Translations under genes and position numbers: made by a program | Notes under the pieces: generated by a model | The model's database searches: none | What the model was told of the DNA's origin: nothing | Seen by the model: the letters and a program-made list of their open reading frames with translations, nothing else | Origin: Lysobacteraceae bacterium | GTDB taxonomy: Bacteria; Pseudomonadota; Gammaproteobacteria; Xanthomonadales; BQJN01 | Assembly: GCA_021604725.1 (NCBI GenBank) | Contig: BQJN01000026.1 | Location: forward strand, 1 to 47,427 | Direction of reading: 5' to 3' | DNA length: 47,427 bases | Part shown: one piece after another, positions 16,927 to 24,153 of the stretch | Layout: every line of letters begins with the position of its first letter | Numbering within the stretch: position 1 is the first letter of the stretch

Positions 16927-18006
16927 TTACGGCAGTGGGTCAGGTGTGCCGAAATAGAAGCCCTGAAACAGGTCGAAACCCAGCTCGTGACAGATGTCCG
17001 CCTCGCCCTCGCGAGCGATACCTTCGGCCAGGGCACTAATGCCCAGTTCACGTACAAAGTTGACCAGCAGTTTGATCATGTCGCGTTTGGCGGCGCTGGC
17101 CTGGTCGAGATCTCTAATCAACGCCATGTCAAACTTGACGTAGTCGGGTGGGACCTCGGTCAATTCCAGCAAACGCGCTTGTCCTGCACCAAAGTCGTCA
17201 TAGGCCAGGCCGATATCCATGTCGTCAAGCAAGGATCGAATGTTGCGCATTTGCTCGGCATCGGTAACCGCCCCTTCATGAACTTCCAGCACGCACTTCA
17301 GCCGCGGGTACAGATTGCGGAACTGCTCCAAGGTCTGCATTAGCCGACCGGGCTGTTTCATTTCCAGCGGATGGATGTTGAAAAAGTGCAAGGCATCCGG
17401 CGCCTTGTCAGCGGCAATGGCCAGCCCGGTGCTGCGTAGAAGTTCGGAAAAGGCGACCTCAAGATCGAGGCTCTCGGCCAGGCGAAACAGTGGTCCTGGA
17501 GCATCGGGAAGATCGGTGTTGGCGCCGCGACCCAGAAGTTCGTAGGCATGCAAATTCGTTTCGCGGTCGACAATAGGCTGAAAAACACCGGTCACTTGCG
17601 CCTTGAGCATTAATTGTTGGAACTCGCGGGCCCCGGCTGGCAGCTTGCTCGACAAGGTAGAAATGCCGATGCGCGTGCTGCCCATGGCGTCGTTGCCTTC
17701 GCTCAAGTCTTGCTCGATGATGCGAAATTCCATATCCGCCAAATGGATGATGTCGCCATGCTGGACCCGGCGTGGCTCGCTCAGCCGTTCGCGGTTGACA
17801 TACGTTCCGTTGGTAGAGCCCAGATCCCGCAGCACCAGTGAGCGACCGGAAATATCGAACTCGGCGTGGATACGCGAAATACCCGCAGAATCCAGCGGCA
17901 GCTGTAAATCTTCCTGACGGCCCATGCGGAACGGCACGGGGCTGACGCGCAATCGCTTGAGCGACTTCCCTTGACCCAAATACCCTTCCAGAAACCAGAC
18001 TTGCAT
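16927..18006 (-). CDS. FHA-EAL protein: phosphothreonine-binding domain fused to c-di-GMP phosphodiesterase
   Basis: 359 aa from the ATG at 18004-18006; the frame is open further upstream but the FHA domain begins within the first 25 residues. The FHA domain spans ~20-100 with Arg30 (GR), Ser44-Arg45-x-His47 (SRIH) and Asn66 (STNGT). The EAL domain spans ~135-355 with Glu156 (YELLGR, the EAL position), Asn210, Glu241/Glu244, Asp270-Asp271 (YDDFGAG), Lys291 (VKFD) and Glu328 (AEGI). The core metal and catalytic positions seem kept, so it may hydrolyse c-di-GMP. The FHA domain suggests control by a Ser/Thr kinase; none is in the window. It is divergent from the lipoprotein gene. Confidence 0.9.
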   Translation of the reverse strand: MQVWFLEGYLGQGKSLKRLRVSPVPFRMGRQEDLQLPLDSAGISRIHAEFDISGRSLVLRDLGSTNGTYVNRERLSEPRRVQHGDIIHLADMEFRIIEQDLSEGNDAMGSTRIGISTLSSKLPAGAREFQQLMLKAQVTGVFQPIVDRETNLHAYELLGRGANTDLPDAPGPLFRLAESLDLEVAFSELLRSTGLAIAADKAPDALHFFNIHPLEMKQPGRLMQTLEQFRNLYPRLKCVLEVHEGAVTDAEQMRNIRSLLDDMDIGLAYDDFGAGQARLLELTEVPPDYVKFDMALIRDLDQASAAKRDMIKLLVNFVRELGISALAEGIAREGEADICHELGFDLFQGFYFGTPDPLP

Positions 18007-18124
18007 GTTCCAAAAATGCCTTGCATGCCCCAATGGAGTGTCACAGTCATCGGTTTTACTTGATGCGCGGTGGCCGTGACGTTCTGCTATTCTGCACGAA
18101 GTCGCATTTGAATTGGAGTTTTCC

Positions 18125-18517
18125 GTGGCAAGTTCTTTCCCTCGCATCAAAAAATGCACTGTCCTGGTGGTTCTGACGTGCTCTGTATTGATGGCGTGTT
18201 CCACTATGCGCACGGCCGACTGCAGCGCCATGACCGGCTGGAGCGATGGCAGCATTGACCAACGCCCGGCTGGTACCTGTGCCGGCAATCGCGACTATCA
18301 GGATGCCTATCAGTACGGCGCAACCGTGGCGGGTTACAAGGCGCGCTTGAGTGAGTTGCTGCAACAGGAAGAGGCCCTGCGCGCCAGTGGTGCCAGCGAC
18401 AAGGAGATTGGCGATGTCATTCGCGAGCGGCTATCGGTACAGCGTGAGCTGGACTCGATCAACTCGGTCGCAGCTGTCAACGGCTGGGTGCCTTCGCAAC
18501 AGATGCCAGAACAGTAA
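18125..18517 (+). CDS. Small outer-membrane lipoprotein, DUF2799-like
   Basis: 130 aa from a GTG with GGAG nine bases upstream. A lipoprotein signal ends in VLMAC, so Cys lipidation is expected after ~28 residues. The residue after Cys is Ser, compatible with outer-membrane sorting. The mature part contains DCSAMTGWSDG, GYKARLSELLQQEEAL and a charged helical end. The order resembles DUF2799 lipoproteins, whose role is unknown. Its end faces the convergent deacetylase gene with a 23-base gap. Confidence 0.78.
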   Translation: MASSFPRIKKCTVLVVLTCSVLMACSTMRTADCSAMTGWSDGSIDQRPAGTCAGNRDYQDAYQYGATVAGYKARLSELLQQEEALRASGASDKEIGDVIRERLSVQRELDSINSVAAVNGWVPSQQMPEQ

Positions 18518-18540
18518 GGCTGACAAGCTTGGTCTGGAGC

Positions 18541-19506
18541 TCACGGCTGAACCAGCTGTTCCAGGTCAGGTACTTCGGGCTCTCCAGCGTAGATTGATGG
18601 GTCCATCTTTTCGGTGATTGACCAGCGGTGCAGCCAGGTAATGCCACCAGCGCCGGTATAGCCATCAACCCGGCGTTGATAGGCCGGATGCTCAAGCGCC
18701 TGATCCAGGGTGATCCACTGCGCGCCATCCTGCTGCAGCGCGGTAAGCAATCGGTCCAGGTAGTGCGCATTCAATGCGTAGGCGTGAATCAGCAACACCT
18801 GAGGAATGGTTTGGCCAACAATCAGTTCGGCCTGGTTTTGGTAGTAGCTAACGACCTCAAGCATGTAGCGAACATAATCGTCGCCGAGAATCTGCATCGC
18901 TGATTGATCGCCCGCCACGTAGGCATCGGCATAAGCACCGCCATACATCCATTCGCCATTGTCTATGGTCACCGGCGCGATGCGATAGCCATGCCCGTTC
19001 AAAAACGTCCTGGCCTTGGTCTGAACCTCAGTGCTGCGACCAATATGCAGAAACGGATGGCGAAACCAGCGTAGCTCACCACCTGCTTGCTCGACCAGGG
19101 GACGTGTCTGTTGCTCCCCCTTGACGATATCGGCCATCCACAGCTCGGGGTCGACGCGGTGCAGGCTAAGGTGGTCATAGCCGTGATTGCCCAATTCCAT
19201 GTCGGCATCCAGCCATTGTTGCAACAAGGCCACACGTGCCGGGTCGACCACGCCATTCTCATCTTCCAGTTTCGATTCGTTGACGAAGCCTACTGCCGGG
19301 ACCTGATGGTCAACGAGCACCTTGAGCAGCTGGCTTGTGATGAGCTGTTGTTGCGCCAGCGAATGTTTGCCCGGCGGGCCGATCGGCAGATCATCGATGG
19401 TTACCGCGATCTGCAAATCCTCAGCGCAAAGAGGTGCTGCCAAAACAAGTATCGTCGCCAGCGCAATAGCACTGTGCTTAAGGCGGTGGAGCCATTGCTT
19501 CTTCAT
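18541..19506 (-). CDS. Exported polysaccharide deacetylase (NodB homology)
   Basis: 321 aa from the ATG at 19504-19506, which begins a signal peptide ending near PLCAED. The NodB domain follows: VTIDDLP (Asp38, Asp39), then the zinc-binding ELGNHGYDH with its paired histidines, WFRHPFLHIG, and VLLIHAYALNAHYLD near the end. It should remove N- or O-acetyl groups from a periplasmic or surface polysaccharide. The family is usually about this size. It is 118 bases downstream of an EAL gene on the same strand, so the two could share a transcript. Confidence 0.9.
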   Translation of the reverse strand: MKKQWLHRLKHSAIALATILVLAAPLCAEDLQIAVTIDDLPIGPPGKHSLAQQQLITSQLLKVLVDHQVPAVGFVNESKLEDENGVVDPARVALLQQWLDADMELGNHGYDHLSLHRVDPELWMADIVKGEQQTRPLVEQAGGELRWFRHPFLHIGRSTEVQTKARTFLNGHGYRIAPVTIDNGEWMYGGAYADAYVAGDQSAMQILGDDYVRYMLEVVSYYQNQAELIVGQTIPQVLLIHAYALNAHYLDRLLTALQQDGAQWITLDQALEHPAYQRRVDGYTGAGGITWLHRWSITEKMDPSIYAGEPEVPDLEQLVQP

Positions 19507-19624
19507 CAGTCCGTTGGCCTTCCAGTTCGGTCGCTTCTGACGCGAGTCTAGCAGCTCCAAGGTTGACCACATGACAAATGAATCGTCTCAACAACAGATG
19601 GCGGCAAGCGACCCACTACTGCGA

Positions 19625-20977
19625 CTAGCCTTTCGGAAACGGCTCGATCACGGCGCTGTCGGTGAGCAGGAACTGAAGCATTTGTTCGCACTCCATCGGC
19701 TCGGCAAACAAATAGCCTTGCACCAGATGGACGCCACGGTTCATTAAGGCGATGGCCTGCTCTTCGGTTTCGACACCTTCGGCGATCAGCTCGATGTTTA
19801 GCTCTTCAAGCACCAGGCACAGAGCGTTGAGAAAGCGATGATCGTCTTTGCCTGCGGTCAGTGATTGGGTCAGGCCCTTATCCAGCTTGATGCATTCGAT
19901 GGTGCCCGAAGAGAGCAATGGCAGCGAACCGTAGCCGGTGCCGAAGTCGTCCACCACAACACCGATGCCAAGTCGAGACAAACGCTTGACGATGGCGTGA
20001 GCGCGCCGTGCCACGGGCGTATCGAAGTATGCCGTTTCCGTAATCTCAAAGTGCAGACGACCCGGTGGGCACTTGGTCGACTTCAATAACGAGCGGGTAT
20101 AACGAAACAGATCGAAATCCGGGTAGTTAAACAGCGCCTTGGATACATTGACTGACAATCGAAACGGCAGCTCCGGGGCCAGATGGCCGGCCGCGCGCAC
20201 AGCGCGAGCAATAGACTGCCGAGTCAGCTCGACGATGTCGCCGGTGCGCTCGGCAATGGGTACAAACTCCTCCGGTGAAATGTCGCCCAGCTCATCGTCC
20301 CGCCAGCGCACCAACACTTCAGCGCCGACCGTCTTGCCGGTGTACAGGTCGACTTGCGGTTGGTAAACAAAACGCAGTCGGTGCTCGGCCAAAGCGCCGG
20401 GCAACTCGGCTTTGATTTGCTCGCGCCGTTGAATCTGATCGCGCAGCTCACGTGAAAAGCGTTGCACGCCATCAGCGCGCGCGACCGTCGCCACGTATTT
20501 GGTGATCTCAGTGTGATCGGTGACCGGACCACAGTCATCTGGATAGACAACGAAACCGTAGTTGTAGGTGACAGTCACGACCGCACCACTGACCAGTCGG
20601 ATCGGCTTGGCCATCGCCAGTTCGATCTGCTCGGACAGCTGTTCGCTGATGGCGACCGAATCGTCACCCCAGCCGTGAATCACGAAGCCGGAGATGACAC
20701 AACCCAGGTAGGCGTCGTCTGGCATCAAAGCCAAAAGTCGATCGGCGATTTGACGCCACATATCAACCACGGCGCGAAAACCATGCAGGTAGTGCACCGC
20801 TTCCATTTCACGCAGGATCAGGCCACCGAAGTACCCCTTGTGGCCGGTTTCGTTGAGATAGCTGAGCAATAGCGGACCTGCGGAGAGAAGTTTCTCCGCG
20901 CCAGGCAAGCCCGTGAGGTCCATATTGCCGCCCGGTGCTTCAAGGACTTGTCTGATTTCCTGGATCTTTTTATGCAT
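19625..20977 (-). CDS. EAL c-di-GMP phosphodiesterase with degenerate GGDEF domain
   Basis: 450 aa. Residues ~45-180 fold like GGDEF but the signature is GWGDD (102-106) and the substrate-binding residues are lost, so cyclase activity is unlikely. The EAL domain (~190-440) keeps Glu220 (EVLVRW), Asn277 (NVSK), Glu311/Glu314 (EITET), Asp343-Asp344 (VDDFGTG), Lys364 (IKLD) and Glu400 (AEGVET), with QGYLF near the end. It should hydrolyse c-di-GMP. No transmembrane segment is seen, so it is cytosolic. It lies within 3 kb of the FHA-EAL gene. Confidence 0.92.
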   Translation of the reverse strand: MHKKIQEIRQVLEAPGGNMDLTGLPGAEKLLSAGPLLLSYLNETGHKGYFGGLILREMEAVHYLHGFRAVVDMWRQIADRLLALMPDDAYLGCVISGFVIHGWGDDSVAISEQLSEQIELAMAKPIRLVSGAVVTVTYNYGFVVYPDDCGPVTDHTEITKYVATVARADGVQRFSRELRDQIQRREQIKAELPGALAEHRLRFVYQPQVDLYTGKTVGAEVLVRWRDDELGDISPEEFVPIAERTGDIVELTRQSIARAVRAAGHLAPELPFRLSVNVSKALFNYPDFDLFRYTRSLLKSTKCPPGRLHFEITETAYFDTPVARRAHAIVKRLSRLGIGVVVDDFGTGYGSLPLLSSGTIECIKLDKGLTQSLTAGKDDHRFLNALCLVLEELNIELIAEGVETEEQAIALMNRGVHLVQGYLFAEPMECEQMLQFLLTDSAVIEPFPKG

Positions 20978-21138
20978 GCCGTTTTCCAGGCCACACCCAT
21001 TTGAAATCCCAGCTCAGTTTATGCTCAAAACGTCAATTGCGGGTAGCAACTGGATAAATCATTCACTGTCGTTCACAGTCTTTGCGATGGAACAGCCGCC
21101 TGGCGGCCGGGGATTGTGTATGCTGCTTGATACCGGAG

Positions 21139-21187
21139 TGGCGATACGTCCAAGTATCGCGTGAGGCTGTAGTTTCGCGACACCTCC
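21139..21187. repeat. Twin-hairpin repeat B, copy 2
   Basis: Two hairpins in tandem: GCGATAC with GTATCGC, then GAGGCTGT with a matching ACA-CCTC arm. It matches the copy at 10657-10706, except that the first stem is one pair longer here and several loop bases differ. It lies in the gap upstream of the glutaredoxin region. Confidence 0.8.
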
Positions 21188-21215
21188 GCTATTGTTCGAG
21201 GACATTGCGGCTGAC

Positions 21216-21323
21216 ATGAATGACGAAGAAGTGAGCATCTCAAAATCCACGCCGAACGACCGTTTTGATCCATCGTCGCCACCGTCAACCGCGGCAGAAC
21301 AGCAGCCGGGCGCTGCGGCTTAA
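21216..21323 (+). CDS. Short in-frame ORF upstream of glutaredoxin (35 aa)
   Basis: An ATG with a GAGGA ribosome-binding site about 11 bases upstream opens a 35-residue frame rich in Ser, Pro and Ala (NDEEVSISKSTPNDRF, ending PGAAA) and stops at TAA. The glutaredoxin GTG is six bases further on and in the same frame. It may be a leader peptide, or the N-terminal extension of the glutaredoxin cut off by a nonsense codon. No function is inferred. Confidence 0.4.
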   Translation: MNDEEVSISKSTPNDRFDPSSPPSTAAEQQPGAAA

Positions 21324-21329
21324 GTTGCG

Positions 21330-21713
21330 GTGGACGTTTCAGCTCAAGCGCAGGTCGAGGAAATGTTGGCCGATCGCGACCAGCCGGTGGTCCTCTTTGC
21401 CATGGACTGGTGTGAGTTTTGCTGGTCTGCGCGAAAGTTTTTCAAGCAACTGGGCGTGTCCTATCGCTCGGTTGATCTCGACTCGGTGCCCTATCAGGAA
21501 GGAGGCCTCGGCGGGGCCATCCGCGATGTGCTTGAAGCGCGGCTGGGCACGCGCAACATCCCGCAAATTTTCATCGCCGGCCAGCCCATCGGTGGTTGCA
21601 CCGATTTGTTCAAGGCCTACGAGGACGGATCATTGCTACAGCTGCTCGAGTCGAACGACGTCGATTACAACAGATCGATCCAGCTAGAGACAACAACACT
21701 ACTACCTATGTGA
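21330..21713 (+). CDS. Glutaredoxin-like protein with CEFC active site
   Basis: 127 aa from a GTG at 21330. The thioredoxin fold begins with QPVVLFAMDWCEFC (Cys28, Cys31), then SARKFFKQLGV, SVDLDSVPYQ, the TRNIPQIFIAGQPIGGC cis-proline and GG loop, and TDLFKAYEDGSL. That is a glutaredoxin pattern, with CEFC in place of the usual CPYC. A long loop around residues 48-66 is unusual. It probably reduces glutathione mixed disulfides. The GTG lacks a clear ribosome-binding site of its own, which fits translation through the 35-codon frame just upstream. Confidence 0.85.
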   Translation: MDVSAQAQVEEMLADRDQPVVLFAMDWCEFCWSARKFFKQLGVSYRSVDLDSVPYQEGGLGGAIRDVLEARLGTRNIPQIFIAGQPIGGCTDLFKAYEDGSLLQLLESNDVDYNRSIQLETTTLLPM

Positions 21714-21727
21714 TCCGTGCATAGTGT

Positions 21728-21771
21728 CGAGTGGCTTGGGGCGCTCGATATCCAACCGCTTCAGCCACTCG
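21728..21771. repeat. Inverted repeat between glutaredoxin and YeaQ-like genes
   Basis: A nine-base stem, CGAGTGGCT (21728-21736) and AGCCACTCG (21763-21771), encloses 26 bases. No T-run follows. It could act as an mRNA-stabilising or weak terminator structure after the glutaredoxin gene. Confidence 0.5.
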
Positions 21772-21843
21772 TTCCGCCCAAGCCCCACAATCTTTCGAGC
21801 CTGCTACACTGCCCGTGGGTTTAGAGGAGAATTGGGAGAACAC

Positions 21844-22086
21844 ATGAGTATTATTTATTTCATTCTGATTGGCGCGTTGGCCGGGTGGATTGCTGGCAAG
21901 ATTATGAAAGGACGCGGCTTTGGCGTGCTTGGCAATATCGCTGTTGGCATTGTTGGGGCCATCATTGGTGGCTTCTTGCTCGGTCTGCTGGGCCTGTCAG
22001 CCAGCGGTCTGATTGGCCAGTTGGTGCAAGCGGTGGTCGGTGCGGTCGCATTGCTGGCGCTGGTAGGGGCATTGAAAAAGGCCTAA
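21844..22086 (+). CDS. YeaQ/YmgE (GlsB)-family stress-associated membrane protein
   Basis: 80 aa from the ATG at 21844, after GGGAGAA. It has three hydrophobic segments with many small residues: IIYFILIGALAGWIAGKIMKG, then the Gly-rich LGNIAVGIVGAIIGGFLL, and a final LVQAVVGAVALLALVG. AGWIAGKIM and GAIIGG are typical of the family. It resides in the inner membrane; members rise under acid, osmotic or stationary stress, but no activity is known. Confidence 0.93.
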   Translation: MSIIYFILIGALAGWIAGKIMKGRGFGVLGNIAVGIVGAIIGGFLLGLLGLSASGLIGQLVQAVVGAVALLALVGALKKA

Positions 22087-22116
22087 GGAAGCTCTGATTG
22101 GTTCGAATGCGGCCTG

Positions 22117-22162
22117 GCTAGAGGTCGTCCACGATTAGCCATCCATGGCTAACGCGGACACG
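22117..22162. repeat. Perfect 46-bp dispersed repeat C, copy 1
   Basis: These 46 bases recur without a mismatch, in the same orientation, at 29266-29311. The core is a hairpin in which TTAGCCAT pairs with ATGGCTAA around a two-base centre, extended by GTCC/GGAC arms. Confidence 0.85.
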
Positions 22163-22236
22163 AACTTTCAGAAGCGCGGTTATGAAAGTTCTTCATTTTC
22201 AATGGCTTGAAAATACCGGTCCATCCGTGGGCCGGT
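22162..22236. repeat. Cluster of three hairpins upstream of the RRM gene
   Basis: Three stems occur in a row: GAACTTTCA with TGAAAGTTC (22162-22170, 22183-22191), ATTTTCA with TGAAAAT (22195-22201, 22208-22214) and ACCGG with CCGGT (22215-22219, 22232-22236). They lie upstream of the predicted RRM promoter, so they are DNA elements or the end of another transcript rather than its leader. The 448-base gap 22087-22534 holds this cluster, repeat C and the promoter, and no convincing gene. Confidence 0.55.
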
Positions 22237-22414
22237 CGAGCTGGTTCAAAAACGTAAACTATGGACGCGCTCTAGCTACAGAGCAGTTCGCCATCGAGTC
22301 GTTTAGCGCGGTCGAGTGCCTTGAGGCACTCGATCGGATTGCGTTTTACCCACTCAATTTTCCACTTGGCGGGTCGTCTGCAGCCCTTTACGCGAATACA
22401 GATCGTGCAATAAA

Positions 22415-22445
22415 TTGTTTGCAAAGGCTGGAAAACCTGTATACT
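22415..22445 (+). promoter_or_regulatory. Promoter of the RRM RNA-binding protein gene
   Basis: The -10 box TATACT is at 22440-22445. The -35 is TTGTTT at 22415-22420 with a 19-base spacer, or TTTGCA at 22418-22423 with 16. Transcription should start near 22452 and leave a leader of about 80 bases before the ATG, long enough for cold-shock-type control. Confidence 0.55.
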
Positions 22446-22534
22446 GCGCGCCCCTTGCATCGCTTCTTCCGAGTTAGTGGCAATCGTGCCAACACCTCTT
22501 GAGCGGTTATCGAACCTTTAGGAGGTATCAAAAA

Positions 22535-22843
22535 ATGGGCAAAAAATTATACGTAGGCAATCTGCCGTACTCGGTCGACCAGAATTCACTTCAGGAAACC
22601 TTTAGCCAGTTTGGCACTGTTGACTCAGTAAACGTGATCGAAGATCGCGACACTGGTCGCAGCAAAGGTTTCGGTTTTGTCGAAATGTCTTCTGACTCAG
22701 AAGCTCAGAAAGCTATCGACGAAATGAACGGCACCAGCATGGACGGCCGTCAAATCACGGTAAACGAAGCACGGCCTAAAGCGCCGCGCGACAACCGTGG
22801 CGGCGGCGGTGGTGGTTACGGCGGCGGTCGCGATCGCTGGTAG
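22535..22843 (+). CDS. RRM RNA-binding protein (Rbp-like) with glycine-rich tail
   Basis: 102 aa. A perfect AGGAGGT (22520-22526) lies eight bases before the ATG, the strongest site in the window. Residues 3-80 are one RRM: RNP2 LYVGNL (5-10) and RNP1 KGFGFVEM (44-51), with IDEMNGTSMDGRQITVNEA at the end. The tail is Gly-rich and ends GGGRDRW. Such single-RRM proteins are induced by cold in cyanobacteria and proteobacteria and bind single-stranded RNA, probably as chaperones. An excellent terminator follows, so the gene is monocistronic. Confidence 0.95.
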   Translation: MGKKLYVGNLPYSVDQNSLQETFSQFGTVDSVNVIEDRDTGRSKGFGFVEMSSDSEAQKAIDEMNGTSMDGRQITVNEARPKAPRDNRGGGGGGYGGGRDRW

Positions 22844-22897
22844 ACCATTCGGCCTCAACAACTAGCCTTTTGGTTGGTGCGTTGAATGCCTGAAAAG

Positions 22898-22926
22898 AGC
22901 CCAACCGCTTGGTTGGGCTTTTTTTT
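22898..22926 (+). terminator. Rho-independent terminator of the RRM gene
   Basis: An eight-pair stem (GCCCAACC / GGTTGGGC), extended by one A-T pair, has a four-base loop and is followed by eight T. The next gene starts 25 bases after it with its own ribosome-binding site. Confidence 0.95.
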
Positions 22927-22950
22927 GTCTGAACGAAACAGGAGTTGTCC

Positions 22951-23397
22951 ATGCATATCTGGGTAGATGCTGATGCCTGTCCGGTGGTGATCAAACAGAT
23001 TCTGTTCAAGGCGGCCGCCCGCACCGGTCTATCATTGACCCTGGTCGCCAACCAGGCTATCGCCACGCCACCCCACAAAAACATCCGGTCCTTGCAAGTT
23101 GCGCAGGGCTTTGACGTGGCTGACAACGAAATCGTCAGACGCGCTCAAGCCGGCGATTTGGTCATCACCGCTGACATTCCTCTGGCTGATGAGGTGGTGA
23201 GCAAGGCCTGTCACGCGCTCAGCCCACGTGGCGAGCTGTATACCAAAGAGAACATCAAGGCGCGACTGAACATCCGCGACTTCATGGACACCATGCGCGC
23301 CAGCGGCATTGATACCGGTGGGCCACCGCCATTGAACCAGTCAGACCGACAAGCCTTTGCCAACCATCTGGACCGGCTGATCGCCAAGGCGTCTTAG
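22951..23397 (+). CDS. YaiI/YqxD-family protein (UPF0178, PIN-like)
   Basis: 148 aa from the ATG at 22951, after AGGAG. The N-terminus [17 protein letters not shown] carries the conserved Asp pair. Later motifs are [36 protein letters not shown] and [20 protein letters not shown]. All are diagnostic of UPF0178, whose fold is PIN-like. Whether it acts as a nuclease is not known. It begins just after the terminator of the RRM gene. Confidence 0.95.
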   Translation: MHIWVDADACPVVIKQILFKAAARTGLSLTLVANQAIATPPHKNIRSLQVAQGFDVADNEIVRRAQAGDLVITADIPLADEVVSKACHALSPRGELYTKENIKARLNIRDFMDTMRASGIDTGGPPPLNQSDRQAFANHLDRLIAKAS

Positions 23398-23415
23398 GAG
23401 GCGGCTGGTATTGTT

Positions 23416-23444
23416 GTCCAGGACGGACTATTGCAACACCCTCC
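23416..23444. repeat. Dispersed repeat A, copy 2 (inverted)
   Basis: These 29 bases are the perfect reverse complement of 10555-10583. The internal GTCC/GGAC stem is kept, while the outer stem is shorter than in the first copy. It lies 19 bases after the YaiI stop codon, between two genes on the same strand. Confidence 0.8.
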
Positions 23445-23584
23445 ATTGGGAGAAGGTGGCTGCACGTCAGGTGCAGACGGATGAGGGGCTCAATCTGGTT
23501 GTGGCCTCCAACCGTACACAAACTTGCCTAGACCCAGGCAACTTGCATAGCATGGCCCTTGTTGTTGAAGTGAGTAGTTGAATC

Positions 23585-24055
23585 ATGACCACCCACGCTG
23601 AAGGCGGTTGCACGTGTTCCGCCGTTCGTTACCGCTTGTTGGACAGCCCTTTATTCGTGCACTGCTGCCATTGCACCTGGTGCCAACGGGAGACTGGCGC
23701 TTCGTTTGCGCTAAACGCCATGATAGAGGCCGATCGGGTGGAGCTGTTGTCTGGACAGGTGGAATCGGTCGAAACGCTCAGCAACAGCGGCAAGGGGCAG
23801 CAGATTGTCCGTTGTCGAAACTGCAAGGTGGCGTTGTGGAGCCACTACGGTGGGGCGGGCGGAAAGATCAGCTTTGTCCGCGTCGGCACCTTGGACGACC
23901 CCAGTCAGTGCCCGCCGAGCGCACATATTTTTACCTCAACAAAGCAGCCCTGGATTGAGTTGCCCAAGGACGTACCGGTGTTCGAGACATTCTATCGTCG
24001 CAGCGAGTATTGGCCGGCCGAGCATATTGAACGCTACAAGGCGGCGATCGCGTGA
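23585..24055 (+). CDS. GFA-family (glutathione-dependent formaldehyde-activating-like) zinc protein
   Basis: 156 aa. The zinc ligands of the CENP-V/GFA fold are Cys9 and Cys11 (GGCTCSAVRY), the HCCHCTWC cluster (Cys27, Cys28, Cys30, Cys33) and a late RCRNC pair. The end FYRRSEYWPAEHIERYKAA fits. Most family members are not true formaldehyde-activating enzymes, and the function here is unknown. The ribosome-binding site is weak. It ends facing the convergent ABC exporter. Confidence 0.93.
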   Translation: MTTHAEGGCTCSAVRYRLLDSPLFVHCCHCTWCQRETGASFALNAMIEADRVELLSGQVESVETLSNSGKGQQIVRCRNCKVALWSHYGGAGGKISFVRVGTLDDPSQCPPSAHIFTSTKQPWIELPKDVPVFETFYRRSEYWPAEHIERYKAAIA

Positions 24056-24153
24056 ATTGATGAGGCCCTGCTCAACGCTTCTGCTCTTCCACCCCAAAAG
24101 GCTTTAGCGCTTCGAACGCTTCACCACGTCATTCCGGACTTGATTGACCTCGA

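Noticed and set aside
22182-22502. Open frame of 106 codons upstream of the RRM gene
   Set aside because: Its ATG sits inside a hairpin, it has no ribosome-binding site, it runs through the RRM promoter and it matches no family.
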